7,448 nucleotides of DNA from Candidatus Pelagibacter sp. (GTDB lineage Bacteria > Pseudomonadota > Alphaproteobacteria > Pelagibacterales > Pelagibacteraceae). The notes under the pieces were generated by a model that was not told the DNA's origin, ran no database searches, and saw only the letters and a program-made list of their open reading frames with translations. This document shows, one piece after another, positions 1 to 6,463 of the stretch. How positions within the stretch are numbered: position 1 is the stretch's first letter; every line of letters starts with the position of its first letter. The stretch spans positions 1 to 7,448 of the forward strand of contig JAOHFB010000029.1 of assembly GCA_028097785.1 (NCBI GenBank), in the 5' to 3' direction. A program made the translations under genes and the position numbers.

Positions 1-54
1 ACCTGTCAGTTATTTTCTTCTAAAAATAAATTAATTAATTTTATAAAAAATTTT
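1..54. other. AT-rich leader upstream of rpsL; no clear promoter
   Basis: This short stretch before the rpsL start is almost entirely A and T. It holds a TATAAA-like hexamer around 42-47, but no TTGACA-like partner at a sensible distance and no purine-rich GGAG before the ATG. The frame matching rpsL is open back to the window edge, while the other two forward frames close with TAA at 21-23 and 32-34. In many proteobacteria rpoC lies just upstream of rpsL, so the first bases could be the tail of rpoC ending at one of those stops. That is inference, because too little is visible to recognise the protein. Confidence 0.4.
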
Positions 55-426
55 ATGCCAACTATTAATCAGTTGTTAAGAAAAAAAAGAGTTAAACAAC
101 TTACAAGGAACAAAGTTCCAGCTTTACAAAAGCAACCTCTTAAAAGAGGAGTGTGTGTTAAAGTTTATACAACAACTCCAAAAAAACCTAACTCTGCATT
201 GAGAAAAGTTGCAAGAGTAAGATTGTCAAATGGTTTTGAAGTAACAGCTTATATTCCTGGAGAAGGACACAATCTTCAAGAACACTCAGTAGTGTTAATT
301 AGAGGTGGTAGGGTCAAAGATTTACCAGGTGTGCGTTATCATATCTTGAGAGGTAATCTGGATACCCAAGGAGTTGCTAACAGAAAAAAAAGAAGATCTT
401 TATACGGAACTAAAAAAGGTAAATAA
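55..426 (+). CDS. rpsL: 30S ribosomal protein S12
   Basis: S12 sits at the subunit interface of the 30S decoding centre, where it monitors codon-anticodon pairing and affects accuracy. The 123-residue length is normal. The protein opens with the family start MPTINQL, which fixes the ATG even though the frame is open further upstream. [13 protein letters not shown] lies at about 39-51 and includes Lys43 and Lys44. [13 protein letters not shown] lies at about 84-96 and includes Lys88, Asp89 and Pro91. Known streptomycin-resistance changes map to Lys43 and Lys88, and both are wild type here. Asp89 is the residue that RimO methylthiolates in E. coli. The [15 protein letters not shown] and LDTQGV stretches resemble alphaproteobacterial S12. 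The basic tail [13 protein letters not shown] is typical. The stop codon shares its last A with the rpsG start, indicating translational coupling. Confidence 0.99.
   Translation: MPTINQLLRKKRVKQLTRNKVPALQKQPLKRGVCVKVYTTTPKKPNSALRKVARVRLSNGFEVTAYIPGEGHNLQEHSVVLIRGGRVKDLPGVRYHILRGNLDTQGVANRKKRRSLYGTKKGK
416..419 (+). promoter_or_regulatory. AAGG ribosome binding site for rpsG, inside rpsL
   Basis: AAGG lies 6 bases before the rpsG ATG, and the bases also encode the Lys-Gly pair in the last codons of S12. It is a weak but well-placed Shine-Dalgarno-like element. Together with the TAATG overlap it supports coupled re-initiation. This is a visual call. Confidence 0.5.
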
Positions 427-896
427 TGTCTAGAAAAAAAACTCAACCAAAAAAGAATGTAGTTCCAGATCCTAAGTTTAATTCTACAATTATTCCAAAA
501 TTAATTAACAATATAATGTACGACGGTAAAAGAGGTGTTGCTGCTAAAATTGTTTATGATGCAATTGAAAAAATAAAAACTAAATCTAAAGATGAGCCAA
601 TAAATATATTTAATGAAGCTATTAACAATATTAAACCAACTGTTGAAGTAAGATCTAGAAGAGTTGGTGGTGCTACCTATCAAGTTCCTGTTGAGGTTAA
701 AAGTAAAAGAGCTCAAGCTCTAGCAATTAGATGGTTGGTAGATTCTGCAAGAAAAAGAAAAGACAAACATATGTCAGATAAAATTTTTAATGAACTGTTT
801 GATGCTTATGAAAAAAAAGGTGCTGCAGTTAAAAAAAGAGAGGATGTGCATAAAATGGCTGAGTCAAATAAAGCTTTTGCACACTTTAGATGGTAA
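426..896 (+). CDS. rpsG: 30S ribosomal protein S7
   Basis: S7 is a primary binding protein that starts assembly of the 30S head on the 3' domain of 16S rRNA and lines the E site. The 156-residue length matches the family. Hallmarks are PDPKF at 14-18, VEVRSRRVGGATYQVPVEV at about 73-91, QALAIRWL at 97-104, and the C-terminal KKREDVHKMAESNKAFAHFRW ending in the usual Arg-Trp. The ATG overlaps the rpsL stop by one base (TAATG). In E. coli, S7 represses its own operon by binding a roughly 100-base rpsL-rpsG intercistronic RNA; no such spacer exists here. The N-terminal tail is Lys-rich. A 71-residue antisense reading frame inside this gene is a compositional shadow. Confidence 0.99.
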   Translation: MSRKKTQPKKNVVPDPKFNSTIIPKLINNIMYDGKRGVAAKIVYDAIEKIKTKSKDEPINIFNEAINNIKPTVEVRSRRVGGATYQVPVEVKSKRAQALAIRWLVDSARKRKDKHMSDKIFNELFDAYEKKGAAVKKREDVHKMAESNKAFAHFRW

Positions 897-902
897 AAAA
901 AA

Positions 903-2981
903 ATGGCTAGAACTCATACATTAGATAAATATAGAAATATTGGGATCATGGCCCACATCGATGCTGGAAAAACCACTACAACGGAAAGAATTTTATACTA
1001 CACAGGAAAAAGCCATAAAATAGGAGAAGTACATGATGGTGCAGCTACTATGGATTGGATGGAGCAAGAGCAAGAAAGAGGAATAACTATTACCTCTGCA
1101 GCAACCACTTGTTTTTGGAACGACCACAGAATTAATATTATCGATACACCAGGCCACGTAGATTTTACAATTGAAGTTGAAAGATCTCTAAAGGTTTTAG
1201 ACGGTGCTGTATGTGTATTTGATGGTGTTGCTGGAGTTGAGCCTCAATCAGAAACCGTTTGGAGACAAGCAGATAAATACAAGGTTCCAAGAATTTGTTT
1301 TGTCAATAAATTAGATAGAACAGGTGCTGATTATTTTAGATGTGTTGATATGATTAGGGATAGACTAGGTTGCAAGCCATTACCTCTACAAATTCCAATT
1401 GGTATTGAAGCTTCATTATCTGGTGTTGTAGATCTTGTTAAAATGAAAGCACAAGTTTGGAAAAATGAGGCATTAGGTGCTGAATGGGAATACAAAGATA
1501 TCCCTGACGATTTAAAAGAGATTTCACAAAAATATAGAACTGAATTAGTTGAAACTGCTGTCGAGCAAGATGAAAAATTAATGGAAGCTTATTTGAATGG
1601 TGAAGAAATTAAAGAAGAAGATTTAGTGAGATGTATAAGAAAAGGAACTCTAAACTTTAGTTTTGTTCCAATTACTACTGGCTCTGCATTTAAAAACAAA
1701 GGTGTACAACCATTACTTGATGCAACAATCAATTACTTACCTAGTCCAATTGATATCGGGTCTATCAAGGGAACTAAACCAGGTACGGACGAAGAATTAG
1801 AAATGAAATTTGAAGATTCTGTTCCTTTTTCTGCTTTAGCTTTTAAAGTTGCAAATGACCCATTTGTTGGTTCACTTACTTTTATTAGAATTTACTCAGG
1901 AACTATCAAAACTGGTACAGCTGTTTATAATACATCAAAAGATAAAGAGGAAAGAGTTGGTAGAATGCTTTTAATGCACGCTAATTCTAGAGAAGATATT
2001 AAAGAAGCTAACGCTGGTGATATTGTTGCTTTAGCAGGATTAAAAAATACTATCACAGGACACACATTGTGTGATGAGAATAATCCAGTATTACTTGAGC
2101 CAATGGAGTTCCCAGAACCTGTAATAGAAATTGCAGTTGAGCCAAAAACAAAAGCTGACCAAGAAAAAATGGGTGAAGCTTTAGGAAGACTTGCAGCAGA
2201 AGATCCTTCATTTAGAGTTACATCTGACGAAGAGTCTGGTCAAACCATCATCAAAGGTATGGGTGAACTTCACTTAGACATTATTGTTGATCGTATGAAA
2301 AGAGAATTCAAGGTCGAAGCTAATGTTGGTGCTCCTCAGGTTGCTTACAGAGAAACATTAGAGAATGCATCTGAAGTTGAATACACACATAAAAAACAAA
2401 GTGGTGGTGCCGGTCAATTTGCAAAAGTCAAGTTATTGGTAGAACCGCAAGAACCAGGTGCTGGAAGACTTGTAGAAAGTAAAATTAAAGGTGGTGCTAT
2501 TCCAAAAGAATTTATTCCAGGAGTAGAAAAAGGAATTGAAACTGTTTCGGATAACGGAATTTTAGCTGGATTCCCAATGATTGATTACAAAGTTACTATT
2601 ATAGATGGTTTACACCATGATGTTGATTCAAGTGTTCTTGCGTTTGAACTTGCTAGTAGAGCTTGCTTTAAGGAAGCTTGCACTAAAGGAACGTTAAAAC
2701 TTTTAGAACCTGTAATGAGAGTGGAAGTCGTTACACCAGAAGATTATATGGGTGATGTAATAGGAGATTTAAATAGTAGAAGAGGCCAAATTAGCACTCA
2801 GGAACAAAGAGGTAATGCAACTGTAATTACAGCAATGGTTCCATTAGCAAATATGTTTGGTTATATAAATAATTTAAGATCAATGTCTCAAGGAAGAGCG
2901 CAATATTCAATGTTCTTTGATCATTACTCTAAAGTACCACAAAATGTACAAGACGAAGTAACCAAGAAGATTGCAGGTTAA
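903..2981 (+). CDS. fusA: Elongation factor G (translocation GTPase)
   Basis: EF-G is the cytosolic GTPase that drives tRNA-mRNA translocation and, with ribosome recycling factor, splits spent ribosomes. The 692-residue length is normal for a bacterial EF-G. The G domain shows AHIDAGKT (P loop, 17-24), switch [11 protein letters not shown] with its conserved Thr (about 58-67), DTPGH (81-85), NKLD (135-138) and GSAF (260-263). Domain II follows from roughly 290, with [24 protein letters not shown]. Domain III contains GMGELHLDI. At the tip of domain [12 protein letters not shown] (568-577) is the loop that enters the decoding site. Domain V includes [13 protein letters not shown] see no truncation or missing GTPase residue. 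It starts 6 bases after rpsG behind a run of nine A with no Shine-Dalgarno-like motif. It stops 2 bases before rpsJ, so the tuf gene often found next is absent. Confidence 0.99.
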   Translation: MARTHTLDKYRNIGIMAHIDAGKTTTTERILYYTGKSHKIGEVHDGAATMDWMEQEQERGITITSAATTCFWNDHRINIIDTPGHVDFTIEVERSLKVLDGAVCVFDGVAGVEPQSETVWRQADKYKVPRICFVNKLDRTGADYFRCVDMIRDRLGCKPLPLQIPIGIEASLSGVVDLVKMKAQVWKNEALGAEWEYKDIPDDLKEISQKYRTELVETAVEQDEKLMEAYLNGEEIKEEDLVRCIRKGTLNFSFVPITTGSAFKNKGVQPLLDATINYLPSPIDIGSIKGTKPGTDEELEMKFEDSVPFSALAFKVANDPFVGSLTFIRIYSGTIKTGTAVYNTSKDKEERVGRMLLMHANSREDIKEANAGDIVALAGLKNTITGHTLCDENNPVLLEPMEFPEPVIEIAVEPKTKADQEKMGEALGRLAAEDPSFRVTSDEESGQTIIKGMGELHLDIIVDRMKREFKVEANVGAPQVAYRETLENASEVEYTHKKQSGGAGQFAKVKLLVEPQEPGAGRLVESKIKGGAIPKEFIPGVEKGIETVSDNGILAGFPMIDYKVTIIDGLHHDVDSSVLAFELASRACFKEACTKGTLKLLEPVMRVEVVTPEDYMGDVIGDLNSRRGQISTQEQRGNATVITAMVPLANMFGYINNLRSMSQGRAQYSMFFDHYSKVPQNVQDEVTKKIAG

Positions 2982-2983
2982 TT

Positions 2984-3292
2984 ATGGAAAAACAAAATAT
3001 TAGAATTAAATTAAGAGCATACGATAATAAAATTTTAGATGCGTCGACGGAAGAGATAGTAAACACCGTAAAAAGAACAGGTGCAACTATCAAAGGACCT
3101 ATTCCACTACCTACTAGAATTGAAAGATATACGGTTTTAAAAGGACCTCATATTGACAAAAAAAGTAGAGAACAATTTGAGTCTAGAACGCATAAGAGAT
3201 TAATAGATATTATTGAACCAACACCACAAACAGTAGAGGCATTAATGAAACTTGATTTAGCTTCAGGAGTTGATGTGGAGATAAAAATTTAA
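2984..3292 (+). CDS. rpsJ: 30S ribosomal protein S10 (NusE)
   Basis: S10 belongs to the head of the 30S subunit. In E. coli it also acts as NusE, which pairs with NusB in transcription antitermination and contacts NusG. The 102-residue length is standard. Conserved blocks are [13 protein letters not shown] at 7-19, [16 protein letters not shown] at 30-45, [16 protein letters not shown] at 61-76 and [10 protein letters not shown] at 91-100. In E. coli this is the first gene of the S10 operon and follows a long leader. Here it begins 2 bases after the fusA stop, so it must be expressed by readthrough from the str genes or from a promoter hidden inside fusA. A weak AGG at 2975-2977 is the only Shine-Dalgarno-like element. 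Confidence 0.99.
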   Translation: MEKQNIRIKLRAYDNKILDASTEEIVNTVKRTGATIKGPIPLPTRIERYTVLKGPHIDKKSREQFESRTHKRLIDIIEPTPQTVEALMKLDLASGVDVEIKI

Positions 3293-3294
3293 CT

Positions 3295-4005
3295 ATGTCT
3301 GAAATAGCTTTAATAGGAAAAAAAATAGGAATGACAAGAGAGTTTTATAAAACTGGTCAGTTAGTTCCAGTTACAGTTCTTAAAGTTGAAAAAGCTAGAG
3401 TTATTCAAGTTATTGATGAAGAGAAAAGAGGATATAAAGCTGTTCAACTTGGTTATGGAAAAATAAAAAACTCTAAACTTTCGAAATCAATGAAAGGATT
3501 TTTTGCTAAAAAAAATACTGAAGCAAAAAAAACACTTAAAGAATATAGAGTTAAAGATACTGAAAATTATAAAGAAGGTAATGAATTTGGTTTAGAAATA
3601 TTCAAAGATATTAAATTCGTAGATACTAGATCAAAAACCATAGGTAAAGGTTTTGCTGGTGCAATGAAAAGATGGAATTTTGGAGGTTTAAGAGCCAGTC
3701 ACGGTGTATCAGTTTCACACAGAGCACATGGATCTACAGGGCATAGCCAAGATCCTGGAAAAGTATTTAAAGGAAAAAAAATGGCTGGTCATATGGGTGA
3801 TAGACTTAGAACCATGCTTAATATCGAGATAATTAAAACAGATTTAGAAAATGAACTTTTATATTTAAAGGGATCAATCCCAGGATCAAAAAATACAGAA
3901 GTAGTTGTAAGAAAATCAATTAAAAACATTAACAAAATGACTATTTCAGAAAAAATTGCTGCTGCAGAAGAAGCTAAAAAAACACCAGATAAAAAGAAAA
4001 AATAA
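3295..4005 (+). CDS. rplC: 50S ribosomal protein L3
   Basis: L3 is an early-assembly protein whose extended loop reaches the peptidyl transferase centre. The start IALIGKKIGMTREF is the family signature. The core GKGFAGAMKRWNFGG lies at about 117-131. The loop SHRAHGSTGHSQDPGKVFKGKKMAGHMGDR lies at about 141-170. Gln152 aligns with E. coli Gln150, the residue N5-methylated by PrmB, so the modification site is kept. At 236 residues it is about 25 longer than E. coli L3. The extra part is a C-terminal tail from about 212 rich in Ala, Glu and Lys and ending PDKKKK; extended L3 tails occur in other alphaproteobacteria. The gene starts 2 bases after rpsJ, and its stop overlaps the rplD start by one base. 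Confidence 0.98.
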   Translation: MSEIALIGKKIGMTREFYKTGQLVPVTVLKVEKARVIQVIDEEKRGYKAVQLGYGKIKNSKLSKSMKGFFAKKNTEAKKTLKEYRVKDTENYKEGNEFGLEIFKDIKFVDTRSKTIGKGFAGAMKRWNFGGLRASHGVSVSHRAHGSTGHSQDPGKVFKGKKMAGHMGDRLRTMLNIEIIKTDLENELLYLKGSIPGSKNTEVVVRKSIKNINKMTISEKIAAAEEAKKTPDKKKK

Positions 4006-4628
4006 TGAAATTAGAAAAAATTAGTATTGATGGAAAAAAAGACACTATTGAAGTGCTAGATAAATTATTTTCTGCAAAAATTAATAGTAAATTGGTGAGT
4101 AGTGTTTTGTATAAAACTAACGCTAATTACAAAGGCCGACATGCTAAAACAAAACAGCAAAATGAAGTAAGTGGTCCTACATCAAAAATTTATGCTCAAA
4201 AAGGAACAGGTGGAGCAAGACACGCAAGTAGAAAAGCACCAATATTTGTAGGTGGTGGTATAGCGCACGGTCCAAAAGGTGAGCTTGCTTATAAAAAAAG
4301 AAAATTAAACAAAAATGAAAAAAAACTTAGTGTAGCTTCGTTAATTACTGAAAAGAATAAGGACAAAAATTTATTAATTTTGAATGATTTTTCTTCAGAG
4401 ATCAAGAAAACAAAAGAGATGAACGCAATTATTCAAAAATTAGAAATTCCAAATTCTCTAATTATATTAGACAAAGCTTCAAAAGAGAAAATAGAAAAAT
4501 CAGCAAGAAACATTCCAAATGTTAAGGTGACTGATGTAAATCATTTCAGTTCATACGATATTATAAAATTTAAAAAAGTTGTTTTTACTGAAAGCTCAGT
4601 AAAAGAACTAGAAAAGAGATATTCATAA
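4005..4628 (+). CDS. rplD: 50S ribosomal protein L4
   Basis: L4 binds 23S rRNA domain I and pushes a loop into the nascent peptide tunnel. The 207-residue length is normal. The tunnel loop is clear at about 64-90 (AQKGTGGARHASRKAPIFVGGG, then AHGP), and the flanking globular domain is less conserved and Lys-rich. The C-terminal part (NSLIILDKASKEKIEKSARNIPNVKV) matches the usual L4 fold pattern. In E. coli, L4 represses the S10 operon by binding the leader upstream of rpsJ; that leader has no counterpart here, so this secondary role is doubtful. Start choice rests on the TAATG overlap with rplC and the length. There is no GG-containing ribosome binding site ahead of it, only an A-rich tract. 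Confidence 0.97.
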   Translation: MKLEKISIDGKKDTIEVLDKLFSAKINSKLVSSVLYKTNANYKGRHAKTKQQNEVSGPTSKIYAQKGTGGARHASRKAPIFVGGGIAHGPKGELAYKKRKLNKNEKKLSVASLITEKNKDKNLLILNDFSSEIKKTKEMNAIIQKLEIPNSLIILDKASKEKIEKSARNIPNVKVTDVNHFSSYDIIKFKKVVFTESSVKELEKRYS

Positions 4629-4629
4629 A

Positions 4630-4923
4630 ATGGATAAAATACATTTATACGATAAAATTGTCTCTCCAATGGTTACTGAGAAATCAACAAACCTATCAGA
4701 GCAAAATAAAATCGTCTTTAAAGTTCCAGCAGGTGCAAACAAAACTAACTTAAAGAAAAATATTGAAAAAATTTTCAAAGTAAATGTTACTAAGATTAAT
4801 ATAATTAATAAACAAAATAGAGTTAAAATTACCAGAGGAAAAAAAGTTAGAGTTTCTGGATTTAAAAAGGCAATAATAACTCTTAAAAAAGGTCAAAGTA
4901 TTGATCTAACTACAGGAATTTAA
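4630..4923 (+). CDS. rplW: 50S ribosomal protein L23
   Basis: L23 lies at the mouth of the peptide exit tunnel and is the docking site for trigger factor and the signal recognition particle. The 97 residues fit the family. The N-terminal YDKIVSPMVTEKST (7-20) is the family motif. FKVPAGANKTNLKKNIEKIFKVNVTKIN gives the conserved core, and the C-terminal GFKKAIITLKKGQSID completes it. One base separates it from rplD. The gene ends in a tandem stop, TAATAA at 4921-4926, whose second TAA is the entire spacer to rplB. Confidence 0.97.
   Translation: MDKIHLYDKIVSPMVTEKSTNLSEQNKIVFKVPAGANKTNLKKNIEKIFKVNVTKINIINKQNRVKITRGKKVRVSGFKKAIITLKKGQSIDLTTGI
4914..4917 (+). promoter_or_regulatory. AGGA ribosome binding site for rplB, inside rplW
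   Basis: AGGA sits 9 bases before the rplB ATG, within the last codons of L23 (Thr-Gly-Ile). It is a plausible Shine-Dalgarno element by spacing and composition. Confidence 0.5.
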
Positions 4924-4926
4924 TAA

Positions 4927-5766
4927 ATGGCATTAAAAACTTTTAAACCTTATACCAAATCTACTAGAGGGACTATCCTAGTTGACAGAACTGGTCTGTG
5001 GAAAGGTAAACCTTTTAAATCACTTGTTTCTCCAAAGAACGCAATGAAAGGTAGAAACAACAATGGACACATTACAAATATAAATAGATCTGGTGGTCAT
5101 AAAAAAATGTACAGACATGTAGATTTTTATCGTAAAAAATTTGACATGGAAGCTACTGTAGAAAGAATTGAGTATGATCCAAACAGATCATGTTACATAA
5201 TGCTAGTTAAATTTGAAGATGGTACTCATGCTTATTACTTAGCTCCACAAAAAATCAAAGCTGGTGACAAAATTGAAAATGGGTCTAAAAAAGAAATTAA
5301 AGTTGGCAATTGTATGCCGTTACAGGATATCCCAGTTGGTATTAATATTCATAATGTTGAAATTCAACCAGGCGCTGGAGGGAAAATTGCTAGATCAGCA
5401 GGTTCTTCAGTAACTATTAGTGGATTAGATGGTAATTACAGTTTAATTAAACTTGCTTCAGGCGAAGTAAGAAAAATAGATTCTAGAGCTTTAGCAACAA
5501 TAGGGATTTTAACTAATCCAGATCAAAAAAATATTAAAATTGGTAAAGCAGGTAGATCAAGATGGCTTGGAAGAAAACCACACACAAGAGGTGTTGTTAA
5601 AAACCCTGTTGATCACCCACATGGTGGTGGTGAAGGTAAGTCAGCTGGAGGAAGACATCCAGTGTCACCTACTGGTCAATCTGCAAAAGGATTAAAAACA
5701 AGAGATAACAAGAGAACAGATAAATATATTGTTAAGAGAAGAAATAAAAGGAAGGATACTAAGTAA
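4927..5766 (+). CDS. rplB: 50S ribosomal protein L2
   Basis: L2 is a highly conserved 50S protein needed for subunit association and for the peptidyl transferase centre. The 279-residue length is typical for proteobacteria. The start [15 protein letters not shown] is the family signature. The RNA-binding domain carries [22 protein letters not shown] at about 42-63. The C-terminal domain has [17 protein letters not shown] (about 145-161), and [20 protein letters not shown] follows at about 226-245. His230, which is His229 after Met removal, matches the histidine implicated in peptidyl transferase activity in E. coli. The basic tail [10 protein letters not shown] is normal. The stop overlaps the rpsS start by one base. 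Confidence 0.99.
   Translation: MALKTFKPYTKSTRGTILVDRTGLWKGKPFKSLVSPKNAMKGRNNNGHITNINRSGGHKKMYRHVDFYRKKFDMEATVERIEYDPNRSCYIMLVKFEDGTHAYYLAPQKIKAGDKIENGSKKEIKVGNCMPLQDIPVGINIHNVEIQPGAGGKIARSAGSSVTISGLDGNYSLIKLASGEVRKIDSRALATIGILTNPDQKNIKIGKAGRSRWLGRKPHTRGVVKNPVDHPHGGGEGKSAGGRHPVSPTGQSAKGLKTRDNKRTDKYIVKRRNKRKDTK
5753..5756 (+). promoter_or_regulatory. AGGA ribosome binding site for rpsS, inside rplB
   Basis: The purine tract AAAAGGAAGGA ends here, 9 bases before the rpsS ATG. It is one of the best Shine-Dalgarno-like tracts in the window and overlaps the Arg-Lys-Asp codons of the L2 tail. Confidence 0.6.
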
Positions 5767-6062
5767 TGGCTAGATCAGTATGGAAAGGACCTTTTGTTGA
5801 AGAAAGCTTAATGAAAAAAGTTGATAAGTACAAAGATGATCCAAAAAAAATTCCTATTAAAACATGGTCAAGAAAATCAACTATATTACCTGATTTTGTA
5901 GGCGTTAGTTTTCAAATTTATAATGGGAAAAAATTTATTCCAATTACTATATCGGAAGATATGGTTGGACATAAGCTAGGTGAATTTGCGCCAACTAGAA
6001 CTTTTTATGGTCATACACCAGCTGATAAAAAAGCTAAACCTGCAACGGCGGCTAAAAAATAA
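5766..6062 (+). CDS. rpsS: 30S ribosomal protein S19
   Basis: S19 is in the 30S head beside S13 and contacts the A-site tRNA region and the inter-subunit bridge. The family pattern runs the length of the protein: RSVWKGPFV at 3-11, [18 protein letters not shown] at about 29-46, and [16 protein letters not shown] at 68-83. The 98 residues are slightly more than the usual 92 or so because of a low-complexity Lys/Ala/Pro tail after GH ([11 protein letters not shown]), common in this protein. The start follows a one-base overlap with rplB and a good purine tract. Confidence 0.98.
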   Translation: MARSVWKGPFVEESLMKKVDKYKDDPKKIPIKTWSRKSTILPDFVGVSFQIYNGKKFIPITISEDMVGHKLGEFAPTRTFYGHTPADKKAKPATAAKK

Positions 6063-6064
6063 TT

Positions 6065-6463
6065 ATGAATAAGACAAAGAAAAAAAATAGAAAAAAAGTT
6101 GATACAGTTAAATCTGTAAACAATAGTATAAGAACTAGTGTTAGAAAGCTTAATCCTATTTTAAAAAGTATTGTTGGAAAAAAAGTAGATGTCGCTATGA
6201 GAGATTTACAATTTTCTGCAAAAAGAATTAGTAAAGACATAAGAAAAACAATTGGTTCTGCAGTGGCGAATGCTGAGAATAATTTTCAATACGATATTGA
6301 TAATCTAATTGTTAAGGAAGCTTATTGTGGAAAAAAAATTGTAATGAAAAGATTTAGACCAAGAGCAAAAGGTAGAGCGGCACCAATTTTAAAACCTTGG
6401 TCAACTGTAACTATAATTTTATCAGAAGTTAAACAAATGGAGAGTCATGGGACAAAAGGTTAA
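6065..6463 (+). CDS. rplV: 50S ribosomal protein L22
   Basis: L22 binds all domains of 23S rRNA and its beta hairpin lines the exit tunnel, where macrolide-resistance and stalling mutations map. Support comes from [18 protein letters not shown] (about 38-55), SAVANAENN (65-73), and the hairpin [22 protein letters not shown] (about 90-111). The 132 residues are a little longer than common versions, with a Lys-rich start ([10 protein letters not shown]) and a short extra tail. The usual SP[RQ]K motif near the N terminus reads SVRK at 25-28, losing its conserved proline. The gene starts 2 bases after rpsS without a visible Shine-Dalgarno motif. Its last 17 bases overlap rpsC in a different frame. 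A 62-residue antisense frame at the 5' end is a shadow. Confidence 0.97.
   Translation: MNKTKKKNRKKVDTVKSVNNSIRTSVRKLNPILKSIVGKKVDVAMRDLQFSAKRISKDIRKTIGSAVANAENNFQYDIDNLIVKEAYCGKKIVMKRFRPRAKGRAAPILKPWSTVTIILSEVKQMESHGTKG
6439..6442 (+). promoter_or_regulatory. GGAG ribosome binding site for rpsC, inside rplV
   Basis: GGAG lies 4 bases before the rpsC ATG and within the L22 codons for Met-Glu-Ser. It supports the overlapping rpsC start rather than any later ATG, since MGQKVNP is the invariant S3 beginning. Confidence 0.6.

Noticed and set aside
36..50. TATAAA as a -10 promoter box for rpsL
   Set aside because: No TTGACA-like -35 lies at suitable spacing, and such hexamers are expected by chance in DNA this AT-rich.
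1..54. N-terminal extension of rpsL, since its frame is open to the window edge
   Set aside because: MPTINQL is the conserved S12 start, and the upstream translation is AT-rich composition with no family match.
81..88. A8 runs (also near 811, 3318, 3508 and 3774) as programmed slippage or frameshift sites
   Set aside because: They encode ordinary Lys pairs, the frame is intact on both sides, no downstream structure is evident, and such runs are expected in AT-rich genes full of lysine.
501..716. Antisense 71-residue reading frame within rpsG
   Set aside because: It is fully inside a conserved gene, lacks any recognisable domain, and its Asn/Ser/Phe-rich composition is that of a reverse-complement shadow.
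2982..2983. Assembly error deleting tuf at the fusA-rpsJ junction
   Set aside because: Both flanking genes are complete to their normal ends with clean stop and start codons, which favours a real arrangement.
6052..6240. Antisense 62-residue frame, hydrophobic and membrane-like
   Set aside because: The Phe/Leu/Ile-rich look comes from reading the Lys-rich (AAA-rich) start of L22 backwards; there is no independent support.
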